Shown: positions 1 through 5,804 of the stretch, one piece after another
Position numbering within the stretch: position 1 is the stretch's first letter
Layout: each line of letters starts with the position of its first letter
DNA from: a virus
Reading direction: 5' to 3' (one strand)
IMG/VR virus record: IMGVR_UViG_3300030451_001161
Location: 1 to 24,993 of that record
DNA length: 24,993 bases
The notes under the pieces: generated by a model
Database searches by the model: none
Seen by the model: the letters and a program-made list of their open reading frames with translations, nothing else
What the model was told of the DNA's origin: nothing
Program-made: the position numbers and the translations under genes

Positions 1-12
1 ATAAGACATCAA

Positions 13-63
13 ACAAATGTTTATCTGATGTAATACAAATGTTTATCTGATGTAATACAAATG
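13..63. repeat. 22-bp tandem direct repeat, 2.3 copies
   Basis: Two exact copies of acaaatgtttatctgatgta+at lie at 13-34 and 35-56, followed by a partial third copy (acaaatg) at 57-63. They sit in the non-coding region beyond the large terminase. Function is unknown. Iterated short repeats of this size can be protein-binding sites or parts of a terminal repeat, but nothing here decides between these. Confidence 0.9.
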
Positions 64-169
64 ATACAAGACCAAAGACTTGATGGATTTCTAGGAAAAC
101 ATAAGGAAAACAGTGGTTTACCCCTAGTCCCTTGATTTAATTGATCGATTTGTAAACCATAAGGAAACA

Positions 170-219
170 AAGGGGGAACTCCGTCTTCGCTACATACGTC
201 AACCCCTTCAGATTTTTTT
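170..219. terminator. Possible hairpin terminator after the large terminase gene
   Basis: The arms aagggg (170-175) and ccccttc's first six bases (203-208) can pair as a 6-bp stem with a 27-nt loop. Read on the plus strand, the stem is followed after four bases by seven T (213-219). Read on the minus strand, the direction of the genes, it is followed by TGTTT. The loop is long and the spacing imperfect, so this is only a candidate, perhaps working in both directions. Confidence 0.35.
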
Positions 220-226
220 GCCAATT

Positions 227-1888
227 TTACATCCAGGTCAAATGTTTCTCTTGGTATCCCTTACCAATCACATGTGACATAAATCTTTCTAGCTCTTTAT
301 CCATGAGGTCATTCTTACGATCCCTGATCTGTTGGTCTGCATCAGCAGCCATCTGTTCGACCCAGTATGCAATAGCCATACTTAAGGCATCCAAGCGGTC
401 ATCATGTGCTAAAGCACCACGATCCTTAGTGATTCTAGTGAACTGATGGAACAACATGTACTTGGCTTGTTTTTCTGCTGCATAGTCCTTGACAGATTTG
501 TAGTCATGATCTATAATACTTTTGTTTACTATTAGTCTATGTTGGTTACATACAGGTTCTAACGTGTCTACTATACGTTTCTCCTTTTGTATATTACTTC
601 TTACTTCTTCTAGTGTAACACTATAGATCTTACTTAAGACTGGTTTTAGAAGTTCTAAGAACATTCCGTCACCAAAGTTACTCTCAATCAACACTACGTT
701 CACCTTGTTTCTCTTAGCAACTACGCTAAGGAACTCAAGGTTCTCCTTTCGGTACCCACCTTGGATACCTCCGCATTCTAGGACATAGAGGTAACCATTG
801 AGCATCTTTACTACTGCATATCCTGTTTCGTCTTTACCTCTACCTGAAGGGTCTATACTCAAGACTGATCCAGAATAAGAAATCCAATCTCCTAGTATCT
901 TTTGTGGTTTGTAGAAAGCATCACCAGGAAGTCCCACATTTGGTACATCATTGAGTTTATCTGATGAGTCATTGGACCAGATCGGTTTTTCTGGTGCTTT
1001 ATCTCTATCGAGGGACATCACCACTAAGTCCGATAGTTTCAATGGATACCTATCAGCATCACTCAAGGAGGTGTCTAGCATATACTGCATATTGAATCCT
1101 GAGCGTCCATAGGATAACTCACGTTCCAATAAGTCCTCATCATCGAACCGAAGAGGATCAGTAGGTTGTCGTACTATTGAGGGATCTTTCTCTAACTTCT
1201 CTAAGATGAATGGAGCTAGTCTATCTTCGTACTTATGGACTAGTTTCTCTGATGGATATCTCCCAGGCCATATACGTGCTTGATATCCTCGATTAGGTAG
1301 TTGTTCGTACAAGGACATCTCTGTTTGTGGAGTCCCTAAGTAGATAATCATTCCATCAGGTTTGAGGATAGCATCAAACTCCTTAACTGACTCTGAGAGT
1401 TTATCTCTCATCATCTGAGTCATAGAGTTATTCGGAACCTCTACATCATCAGCTACGATAAGGTCTGCTCTCGATCCTGCAAGTTGACCAGTGATACCTA
1501 CGCTTTTTACAGAGGGACTATGACTAGCCTTAGCTGGTCCTACATCAAAAGAGATCTTAGATTGCCTCTGGTTATCCTTAGGTATCAAATGCTGAAGGAT
1601 AGGCATCTCATGTATTAACCTCTGTGTGAATGTACTAAAGTCATCTGCTCTAATCTTAGATGCAGAGACTACGAGTACCTTTGTCTCAGGGTCATGAAGT
1701 AATCTCCAAGTAACAAAGGCACTCGTGATGTAGGACTTCCCGACTCCTCTAAATGCTTCTATGACTCCTCTCTTAGGAGCATTCTGTAAGAAGTCAGCAA
1801 TATCGTATTGCACTGGAGTAGGGTTAGGAAGGTTGAGGTGCCTCCAGCACATGAATAGGAAATTGCGGAAGTCCTTAAGCTCATTCAT
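227..1888 (-). CDS. terL: Terminase large subunit (T7 gp19-like packaging ATPase/nuclease)
   Basis: This 553-aa protein is the DNA-packaging motor and headful/concatemer nuclease that docks on the portal. The N-terminal ATPase domain has a Walker A-like EAFRGVGKS at residues 44-52 and a Walker B-like DLIVADDVE at 142-150. The C-terminal RNase H-like nuclease domain shows SIDPSGRGKDETG from 344 (Asp346), LIESNFGDG at 400-408 (Glu402) and HDDRLDAL at 495-502, the expected acidic metal ligands. Length is close to T7 gp19 (586 aa). The ATG overlaps the upstream TGA as ATGA, suggesting translational coupling. It is the last confident gene in transcription order. In T7 the small subunit is only two small genes away; here five genes intervene. 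Assignment to TerL is secure. Confidence 0.96.
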   Translation of the reverse strand: MNELKDFRNFLFMCWRHLNLPNPTPVQYDIADFLQNAPKRGVIEAFRGVGKSYITSAFVTWRLLHDPETKVLVVSASKIRADDFSTFTQRLIHEMPILQHLIPKDNQRQSKISFDVGPAKASHSPSVKSVGITGQLAGSRADLIVADDVEVPNNSMTQMMRDKLSESVKEFDAILKPDGMIIYLGTPQTEMSLYEQLPNRGYQARIWPGRYPSEKLVHKYEDRLAPFILEKLEKDPSIVRQPTDPLRFDDEDLLERELSYGRSGFNMQYMLDTSLSDADRYPLKLSDLVVMSLDRDKAPEKPIWSNDSSDKLNDVPNVGLPGDAFYKPQKILGDWISYSGSVLSIDPSGRGKDETGYAVVKMLNGYLYVLECGGIQGGYRKENLEFLSVVAKRNKVNVVLIESNFGDGMFLELLKPVLSKIYSVTLEEVRSNIQKEKRIVDTLEPVCNQHRLIVNKSIIDHDYKSVKDYAAEKQAKYMLFHQFTRITKDRGALAHDDRLDALSMAIAYWVEQMAADADQQIRDRKNDLMDKELERFMSHVIGKGYQEKHLTWM

Positions 1889-2274
1889 TTCTTCTTTTGT
1901 ATCTTTAAGTAATTAGAGAGTTTCTTTCGTGCAGCTTTAGGTTGTGGTACTACGTTACCTGTACCTCCACCCTTTCTCTTTGCCCTAGTAGATGCTGCAT
2001 ACTCAGAAGAAGACATGTTCTTGATTACCTTCGAGGGAAGATAGCGTTCACCTGTTTCCTTACTAGGCTTACCTGATTTGGTCCTCCACTTTTGCTTAGA
2101 CCATTTACTAAGTTTATTAGAACTCTTCTTACCCCCTTTGTATCCTCCACCTTTACTCTTGTAGATCTTAACTGCTAGTTGCATCGCACGAGCAGAGTGA
2201 CCACCGAGTTTTGCCTTGGCTTGAGACTTCGCACGTTCCCAGAGTCCAGGGTTTGTCTTAGTGGCAGTACTCAC
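1885..2274 (-). CDS. Small basic protein, DUF5872-like
   Basis: A 129-aa, very Lys/Arg-rich soluble protein. The stretch from about residue 38 to 95 (GGGYKGGKKSSNKLSKW, then KWRTKSGKP and ETGERYLPS, then SSSEYAASTRAKRKGGG) matches my memory of the DUF5872 family found in phages and large DNA viruses; no biochemical function is established that I know of. The charge suggests nucleic-acid binding, possibly in the virion or packaging, but this is inference. The start is GTG, overlapping the TGA of the 55-aa gene by four bases (GTGA), with AGAGGAGGA close upstream. No ATG exists before residue 31, inside the conserved part, so GTG is preferred. The stop overlaps the terL ATG. Confidence 0.8.
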   Translation of the reverse strand: MSTATKTNPGLWERAKSQAKAKLGGHSARAMQLAVKIYKSKGGGYKGGKKSSNKLSKWSKQKWRTKSGKPSKETGERYLPSKVIKNMSSSEYAASTRAKRKGGGTGNVVPQPKAARKKLSNYLKIQKKK

Positions 2275-2438
2275 ATTCCTCCTCTAAGTTCTGTTAGTTT
2301 CTTCTCTTCGCACACACAAGGATCTTGGTTACACTCAAGGCATACTTCTTCATCTACCATATTTCTATCTGTTCTCATTCCCATAGCTTGTTGATAAGAT
2401 ATACGTTGTTCTCGTTGCTTCTGTGATTCCTTTAGCAT
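2271..2438 (-). CDS. 55-aa Cys4 mini-protein (putative zinc-binding)
   Basis: A short gene reading MLKESQKQREQRISYQ... and ending KKLTELRGGM. It holds four cysteines in the pattern C33-x2-C36-x4-C41-x-C43 (CLECNQDPCVC), a typical small zinc-knuckle spacing. The N-terminal half is Gln/Arg-rich and probably helical. Its ATG lies within the upstream gene's end (ATGCTAA, 7-nt overlap) and its TGA overlaps the next gene's GTG by four bases, so it exactly fills what would otherwise be the only gap in this gene block. An in-frame AGAGGAGGA near its 3' end serves as the next ribosome binding site. I do not recognise the family. The tight overlaps at both ends are the main evidence for a real gene. 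Confidence 0.72.
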   Translation of the reverse strand: MLKESQKQREQRISYQQAMGMRTDRNMVDEEVCLECNQDPCVCEEKKLTELRGGM

Positions 2439-2704
2439 TTACAGTTCCACTTACGTAGTGCTTTGTTAATTCTTGAATCTGGATCTCTTGCAGTCTTCGC
2501 AGAGGTCAACCTACGTTTCATTCCGCACATACGACTACAGAAGGACTTTCTTCGTGCCTTTCGTTTACCTTTAGGATTCTTTTCGGTGACTGCCATCTTA
2601 ATGTTAGAACCAGTAGCACGATTGTACTTATCTACCCCTGCTTGTGTTAAGCCACCTTTACGACTTCTATGCTTACCTATCTTGAGGGATACGTTCTTAC
2701 TCAC
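2432..2704 (-). CDS. Small basic Cys-containing protein, DUF6321-like
   Basis: A 90-aa Lys/Arg-rich protein. Residues about 16-62 (KGGLTQAGVDKYNRATGSN, AVTEKNPKG, RRKSFCSRMCGMK) resemble the KGGL-x2-AG-x3-Y ... KSF-x-R-x2-G pattern that I associate with DUF6321 phage proteins; no function is known to me. Four cysteines (C56, C60, C88, C90) give C-x3-C ... C-x-C, so a metal site is possible. The C-terminal segment SAKTARDPDSRINKALRKW looks like a conserved helix. It begins immediately after the upstream stop region at 2705 and overlaps the 55-aa Cys4 gene by seven bases. Nucleic-acid binding is plausible from charge, not demonstrated. Confidence 0.72.
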   Translation of the reverse strand: MSKNVSLKIGKHRSRKGGLTQAGVDKYNRATGSNIKMAVTEKNPKGKRKARRKSFCSRMCGMKRRLTSAKTARDPDSRINKALRKWNCKC

Positions 2705-2995
2705 TTAAGACCTCTTCATTGAGTTAATGTATTGTGCTTTCTTTCTCGGAGACATCTTATGAAATCCTTTAGGCAACTCAGACATTCCTGTTTGAGTGGG
2801 TAGTGCTAGTTCAGTAGCTATCGCTGCTGCACCTCCTGCTCCCTTTGCGGTAATCTTGAGTGCCTTAAGTAACTTTTGTTTAAGAGTCTTAGATTTTTTC
2901 TTTCTCTTTTTCTTTAACTGCTTTGCTTGTTTTCGTCCTACCGCAAAGTCTCCTCCTGCTTTTGAGAGTCCTACTGAGCTACTATAGTTAGGCAT
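2705..2995 (-). CDS. Small Lys-rich hypothetical protein
   Basis: A 96-aa protein that I do not recognise. Residues 21-50 are a nearly uninterrupted Lys run pattern (KQAKQLKKKRKKKSKTLKQK), followed by a short Gly/Ala-rich, weakly hydrophobic segment (GAGGAAAIATELALP, about 52-66) and a basic C-terminus (SPRKKAQYINSMKRS). The protein could bind DNA or interact with membrane or capsid, but nothing in it is diagnostic. It sits one base after the upstream gene and abuts the next, as the third member of the block of small basic genes between TerS and TerL. Confidence 0.65.
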   Translation of the reverse strand: MPNYSSSVGLSKAGGDFAVGRKQAKQLKKKRKKKSKTLKQKLLKALKITAKGAGGAAAIATELALPTQTGMSELPKGFHKMSPRKKAQYINSMKRS

Positions 2996-2996
2996 A

Positions 2997-3302
2997 TCAG
3001 TTTCCTGCTCCCATTCGCATTGCTTGTTCCATTAAGTCATCCTCGTGAGAGATAACTTGAATCTTAAACTTCTTCTTAGGTTCTTCTTGCATAAGACCTT
3101 TCTTCATTCTCTTTGAGAGTTCTGTAGCCCCTTGTCTAGTATCAGATCCTGCTACAGTCTTACCATTGACTTTGACTAAGAACTTCTTAGGTTTTTTCTG
3201 CATCTCTCTTGTAGCTACTTCTGCACCCTTAGTAAGAAAGTCTGTTGCAGTCTCTATTAGCTTTTTACCGCCCTTGTAAGCGATCTTTAACTTTGCACTC
3301 AT
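2997..3302 (-). CDS. Small basic hypothetical protein
   Basis: A 101-aa soluble protein of unknown family. The N-terminal third is predicted helical (KLIETATDFLTKGAEVATREMQ). The middle contains a short beta-like pattern FLVKVNGKTVAGSDTRQGA, which resembles a small KOW/ubiquitin-like strand-turn-strand, and the C-terminus repeats a basic strand (KKFKIQVISHEDDLMEQAM). It is the first gene after the 65-bp gap downstream of the small terminase, so a promoter or processing site in that gap would control this block. No clear ribosome binding site precedes the ATG. Confidence 0.65.
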   Translation of the reverse strand: MSAKLKIAYKGGKKLIETATDFLTKGAEVATREMQKKPKKFLVKVNGKTVAGSDTRQGATELSKRMKKGLMQEEPKKKFKIQVISHEDDLMEQAMRMGAGN

Positions 3303-3373
3303 GGGTTTGTATAGGTTGTATTATAATCTTTTAAATACGTTGCTTGTATGAATATGCATATATCTTATCATAC
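3303..3373 (-). promoter_or_regulatory. Intergenic inverted repeat with -10-like box upstream of the small-gene block
   Basis: The gap after the small terminase holds an inverted repeat with arms gtatga (3346-3351) and tcatac (3368-3373) enclosing the perfect palindrome atatgcatat (3352-3361). Downstream in the gene direction there is a perfect TATAAT, but no convincing -35 hexamer at 16-18 bp. In this AT-rich DNA a TATAAT can occur by chance. It is one of only a few gaps over 60 bp in the window and precedes a co-directional gene block, so a phage promoter or RNA processing hairpin is plausible. Confidence 0.3.
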
Positions 3374-3586
3374 AATTTTAGATTCCTTCAAGTCCTCTTC
3401 AGTAGGAAACGGCATTGATTCCAAGAGTTGACTCAAAGCATTGTTATTGGTTGGTACTGCCGTAATCTCATTGTCCTTAAGGAACTTAGCTGCTACTGCT
3501 AGGTCTGGTGCCTTAGCTTCACCACTCTTAATTCTCTGTAGTAGCTCTTTAGCTAAGGCTTCGTGTAAGTCGTTTAGATTACTCAT
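3368..3586 (-). CDS. terS: Terminase small subunit (T7 gp18-like DNA maturase A)
   Basis: A 72-aa protein with the pattern LHEALAKELLQRIKSGEA ... DLAVAAKFLKDNEITAVP ... LSQLLESMPFPTEEDL. This is how short podophage small terminase subunits look in my memory: a helical N-terminal half followed by an LxVxxxFLKDN motif and an acidic tail. TerS recognises the concatemer and loads the large subunit for packaging. T7 gp18 is 89 aa, so the size fits. It lies downstream of the lysis genes, as in T7 (17.5 holin, 18, 18.5, 19). The start is three bases from the upstream stop. Five small genes, rather than the Rz/Rz1 pair of T7, separate it from terL. Confidence 0.75.
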   Translation of the reverse strand: MSNLNDLHEALAKELLQRIKSGEAKAPDLAVAAKFLKDNEITAVPTNNNALSQLLESMPFPTEEDLKESKIV

Positions 3587-3589
3587 ATC

Positions 3590-4210
3590 TTAAGATAGTC
3601 CTATGTTACTTGTGACATTACCTGATTTTCTCATACCTCCAACAAACGGACCTTTTACTCTAAACCTTCGTTTACCTCCTCTTTTTTTAATCCTAAGATT
3701 ACTCGAAGTACTTTTATCAGTCATAAGAACTCCTTTTTCTTCTTTAGGTTTTCTTTTTACTGACATCAACCCAAAACCTTCTGTAGCTTTACCCTCAGTA
3801 GGACCACCTTCGTAGTTAGGAAGTTTTTCCCATGTATAATTTCTTGAGTTCCATTTGTATCCAGGTCGTGAATTAGGATCAAAATCACTAGACATACGAC
3901 CTCCTCCTCTTCCTCCAGTATCTCCTCTTCCTAAACCGCTTGTAGTTTCTTCTTGTTTAGGAGCAACTGGAGCTACTTTAGGAGGTGGTTTAGCTATAAA
4001 TTTTTTAGGAGGTTTTACTTCTGTACCAGGAGGAGGACGAACATTATCATCTTGTGGAGCAACATAGTTTTTATCTACGAATAGTGTTTGACCAGTAGCT
4101 CTATTTATATGTTCTAAATTACCAGTATTTTTATTTACCTTTATTAAAAGATTACCACCCCTTACCATTTTTCTGTAGTCTTTATAAGGTAATCCATAGA
4201 ATTTTTTCAT
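3590..4210 (-). CDS. Pro-rich basic protein with C-terminal GKRRFRV motif
   Basis: A 206-aa protein of unknown family. Residues 1-56 look folded (KKFYGLPYKDYRKMVRGGN, LLIKVNKNTGNLEHINRATGQ, LFVDKNYV). Residues 58-90 are a Pro/Lys linker (RPPPGTEVKPPKK, AKPPPKVAPVAP). Residues 93-105 are Gly/Arg-rich. A NSRNYTWEKLPNYEGG segment follows, then a basic tail with LRIKKRGGKRRFRV at 172-185 and the end SNIGLS. The GKRRFRV motif recurs near the C-terminus of the protein upstream of the portal (24302-24793), suggesting a common docking partner. The ATG overlaps the endolysin TGA as ATGA. No catalytic motif is seen; a minor virion protein is possible. Confidence 0.7.
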   Translation of the reverse strand: MKKFYGLPYKDYRKMVRGGNLLIKVNKNTGNLEHINRATGQTLFVDKNYVAPQDDNVRPPPGTEVKPPKKFIAKPPPKVAPVAPKQEETTSGLGRGDTGGRGGGRMSSDFDPNSRPGYKWNSRNYTWEKLPNYEGGPTEGKATEGFGLMSVKRKPKEEKGVLMTDKSTSSNLRIKKRGGKRRFRVKGPFVGGMRKSGNVTSNIGLS

Positions 4211-4668
4211 GTTATACCTTCAGTATATTGTGTCTTACCATCTACCCTACTTGCAGTAAGTACTCGATTACGATTTTCTCCTGTATTGTTGTAACTGCAA
4301 TGTATCCATCCACTCGTGGGATCTCCACTTTCATAATATTCCAGAATGAGTTGATCAAACTTAAGATTACTTTCAATCCATTTAGCTAGTTGTAGGTTAT
4401 CTATTGAGGGGCACTCTAGGTCTGCTGCTTGTCCTAACACATGTTGTGACGTATCTCCACTTCCGATCTTTCGGTTTAACTCTAAGACCCTTAGTCCAGA
4501 GTTAATATTGACTCGCCCGTGTACCTCACGAATCGGCTGGAGGATTGCCGTGGTGAGGGCCGTGAGGCACACGAGTTGATCTAAAGTAGGTGAGTTATCA
4601 ATACCATGTCGTATTGCAGTTTGTGACCTAGTAAGTTCCTTCAATGAGAAGTTCTTACTTAGTTTCAT
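4207..4668 (-). CDS. Endolysin: M15-family zinc peptidase (Peptidase_M15_3-like)
   Basis: A 153-aa protein that resembles D-alanyl-D-alanine carboxypeptidase/L-Ala-D-Glu endopeptidase-type M15 enzymes cutting peptidoglycan cross-links. Zinc ligands are visible: SQHVLGQAADLE gives His76 and Asp83 (the SxHxxGxAxD signature) and GWIHCS gives His123. The opening KLSKNFSLKELTRSQTAIRHGIDNSP is the usual start of the Peptidase_M15_3 family. There is no signal peptide, so release to the periplasm would need a holin, and two membrane proteins lie just upstream. T7 uses a gp3.5 amidase in the early region; here the lytic enzyme is in the late cluster. The codons for residues 32-54 are unusually GC-rich and form a nested hairpin. 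Confidence 0.9.
   Translation of the reverse strand: MKLSKNFSLKELTRSQTAIRHGIDNSPTLDQLVCLTALTTAILQPIREVHGRVNINSGLRVLELNRKIGSGDTSQHVLGQAADLECPSIDNLQLAKWIESNLKFDQLILEYYESGDPTSGWIHCSYNNTGENRNRVLTASRVDGKTQYTEGIT
4518..4573 (-). other. GC-rich nested hairpin inside the endolysin gene
   Basis: The arms cgtgtacctcacg (4518-4530) and cgtgaggcacacg (4561-4573) are complementary at 12 of 13 positions. Inside the loop, cggc (4534-4537) and gccg (4547-4550) can form a second stem. By my count 41 of 63 bases at 4511-4573 are G or C (65%), in sharp contrast to the surrounding AT-rich sequence. The structure lies within the coding sequence for about residues 32-52 and could affect messenger RNA stability or translation of the endolysin. 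Function is inferred only. Confidence 0.6.
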
Positions 4669-4853
4669 CCGAGAAATTCTTTCACTGACTTAAATGTGTT
4701 TTCAGGCATTTCGTCCACTACTGCATCTATTAACTTAAGCTGATCCTCACTAAGGTTATCTTCCATAACTTTAGTTACATGTTCTTTAGCTAATGATTGT
4801 GCTTGGTCTACGACTAACGATTGAATTACATTAAGGAGTAACGCTGGTACCAT
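4665..4853 (-). CDS. Small hypothetical protein of the lysis cassette
   Basis: I place the start at the ATG at 4853, giving 62 aa (MVPALLLNVIQSLVVDQAQ ... ENTFKSVKEFLG). A longer frame opening at 4919 is possible (84 aa) but would overlap the upstream gene by 89 bases and begins with a non-conserved-looking Lys-rich stretch; the internal ATG has AAGAAGAAGAAA just upstream. The N-terminus is hydrophobic and amphipathic (PALLLNVIQSLVV) and the rest is an acidic helix pair, so peripheral membrane association is possible. It lies between the two-TM protein and the endolysin, with a 4-base overlap into the endolysin ATG. I have seen similar small proteins in marine podophages, without known function. 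Confidence 0.65.
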   Translation of the reverse strand: MVPALLLNVIQSLVVDQAQSLAKEHVTKVMEDNLSEDQLKLIDAVVDEMPENTFKSVKEFLG

Positions 4854-5169
4854 TTGTTTCTTCTTCTTTAGGTTTATCAGGTTCAGGGTTATGTGCTGGT
4901 TCGTCATGTGATACTTCAAACCAGTGTTTGCCTAACATTCCGATGATCGGTAAGAACGCACCGAATGCTAAGTTAATGAGGTCTTTACTTGACTGTGCTA
5001 ATTCATCTGGTTTGTTCACCATAGTAAACACAAGCCAACCAAAGAGACCAAAGGCAAGTAACGATATAAGAAACCTTGCCCAAAATCTTAGTTTCATCAA
5101 TTGGATGTGTGGGTCATCCTTTGGTTTTCCACCATTCTTAATAGTTGTTTTTTCTGTGACTGTTTCCAT
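4831..5169 (-). CDS. Two-TM membrane protein, putative holin
   Basis: A 112-aa protein with two hydrophobic segments: FLISLLAFGLFGWLVFTMV at about residues 33-51 and LINLAFGAFLPIIGMLG at about 64-80. Before the first segment lies a basic patch (KLRFWAR) and after the second a charged, Pro/Glu-rich tail (HDEPAHNPEPDKPKEEE). This size, topology and position directly upstream of the endolysin fit a class II holin that permeabilises the inner membrane. The family itself I only recognise loosely. The ATG directly follows the upstream TAG (TAGATG). The 106-aa one-TM protein upstream is an alternative holin. Confidence 0.6.
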   Translation of the reverse strand: METVTEKTTIKNGGKPKDDPHIQLMKLRFWARFLISLLAFGLFGWLVFTMVNKPDELAQSSKDLINLAFGAFLPIIGMLGKHWFEVSHDEPAHNPEPDKPKEEETNGTSVTP

Positions 5170-5421
5170 CTACTTAGTTTTTTTAAATATTTTTCTATCT
5201 CTATTTTTTAATCTTGCATATAGATCTGCTTGATGACCTTGCCTTTGTTCTTTTAAATTAGTTGAGAACTCTTTATCAGTTATATCATTTAAAAGTTTTC
5301 TTTCTTTTTTATAATTTCTTTTTTTCTTAGAGAGTAGTTTATCTATTCGTTTTTTTATTTTAAGATCTGACTTTCTCCAAAGTAAAGGTGCTCTTCTCCG
5401 TGTAGATTTGTGTCTAATCAC
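5170..5421 (-). CDS. Small Lys/Arg-rich hypothetical protein
   Basis: An 83-aa highly basic protein (MIRHKSTRRRAPLLWRKSD, KKRIDKLLSKKKRNYKKERK, then NLKEQRQGHQADLYARLKN). No membrane segment and no signal peptide are visible; most of it is predicted helix. The start is GTG overlapping the upstream stop as GTGA, and no other start codon is available in the first 80 codons. It sits between the two membrane proteins of the lysis cassette, but its content gives no reason to call it a lysis protein. Family unknown. Confidence 0.6.
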   Translation of the reverse strand: MIRHKSTRRRAPLLWRKSDLKIKKRIDKLLSKKKRNYKKERKLLNDITDKEFSTNLKEQRQGHQADLYARLKNRDRKIFKKTK

Positions 5422-5738
5422 TTTCGTGTAATCTCTTTGATTGCTTGTGTGTTAGCATCCAATGCTAGTTTAATCTGAAGAATAGCATCTGAAGACTTTT
5501 CAATCATGTCTAAGAGTCTACTATCGTGCTCTTCGTCTTTTTTCCAGAACTCTTCTCGTTCCTTTTTTGCTAGTTCACTTTGGTATCTAATGAACCAAAA
5601 TGCAGCTATGATGACACAGGCAGGTATGCCTAAGTCCATAACCATCTGATATAATGTACTTACTTCTGGCATAACTTCTGTTGCTTGTGTTGGATAGTTA
5701 TAGTATTGATCCGCTGGATTAGGATGATGTCCACTCAT
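5418..5738 (-). CDS. Single-TM coiled-coil protein, holin-like
   Basis: A 106-aa protein with an N-terminal polar region, one membrane segment (LGIPACVIIAAFWFI, about residues 36-50) and then a charged amphipathic helix (SELAKKEREEFWKKDEEHD ... IEKSSDAILQIKLALDA). This layout recalls BhlA/UviB-type holin-like proteins, with the charged C-terminal helix in the cytosol as expected from the positive residues after the membrane segment. It could also be an inner-membrane spanin-like protein, though no partner lipoprotein is seen. It is the first membrane protein of the lysis cassette. Its ATG lies three bases after the stop of a 20-codon micro-ORF whose start resembles its own. Confidence 0.6.
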   Translation of the reverse strand: MSGHHPNPADQYYNYPTQATEVMPEVSTLYQMVMDLGIPACVIIAAFWFIRYQSELAKKEREEFWKKDEEHDSRLLDMIEKSSDAILQIKLALDANTQAIKEITRK

Positions 5739-5741
5739 GTT

Positions 5742-5804
5742 TTATTTTAGGATACTTTCATAAACTGAAAGATACGTGTATTTTATTTTAGGATGTTCAC
5801 TCAT
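5742..5804 (-). CDS. 20-aa micro-ORF bridging the fibre-associated gene and the lysis cassette
   Basis: An ATG overlapping the stop of the 134-aa gene (ATGA) opens a frame reading MSEHPKIKYTYLSVYESILK and stopping three bases before the next gene. Its first codons (ACATGAGTGAACATC) resemble those of the next gene (ACATGAGTGGACATC), and a 14-bp direct repeat ATCCTAAAATAAAA occurs near both its ends. A 6-bp stem with a 5-nt loop (5755-5771) lies in its 3' half. It may be a translated leader, or merely the remnant of a duplicated start region. Product function is unknown and translation is uncertain. Confidence 0.35.
   Translation of the reverse strand: MSEHPKIKYTYLSVYESILK

Larger units (their letters stand above)
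1..226. other. Repeat-rich non-coding region downstream of the large terminase
   Basis: I see no convincing gene between the large-terminase stop and the window edge. The segment contains a 22-bp tandem repeat (13-63), an 8-bp perfect inverted repeat (tggtttac 114-121, gtaaacca 152-159), a direct repeat cataaggaaa (100-109 and 158-167), and a G-run/C-run hairpin near the terminase end. In T7 the sequence beyond gene 19 leads to the terminal redundancy, so this could be near the genome end or between transcription units; that is inference. An open frame at 224-21 starts with TTG, lacks a ribosome binding site and ends inside the tandem repeat, so I do not call it. Confidence 0.55.

Noticed and set aside
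21-224. 67-codon open frame after the large terminase on the minus strand
   Set aside because: It needs a TTG start without a ribosome binding site, ends inside a 22-bp tandem repeat, and its translation has no recognisable composition or motif. The many short repeats suggest non-coding DNA.
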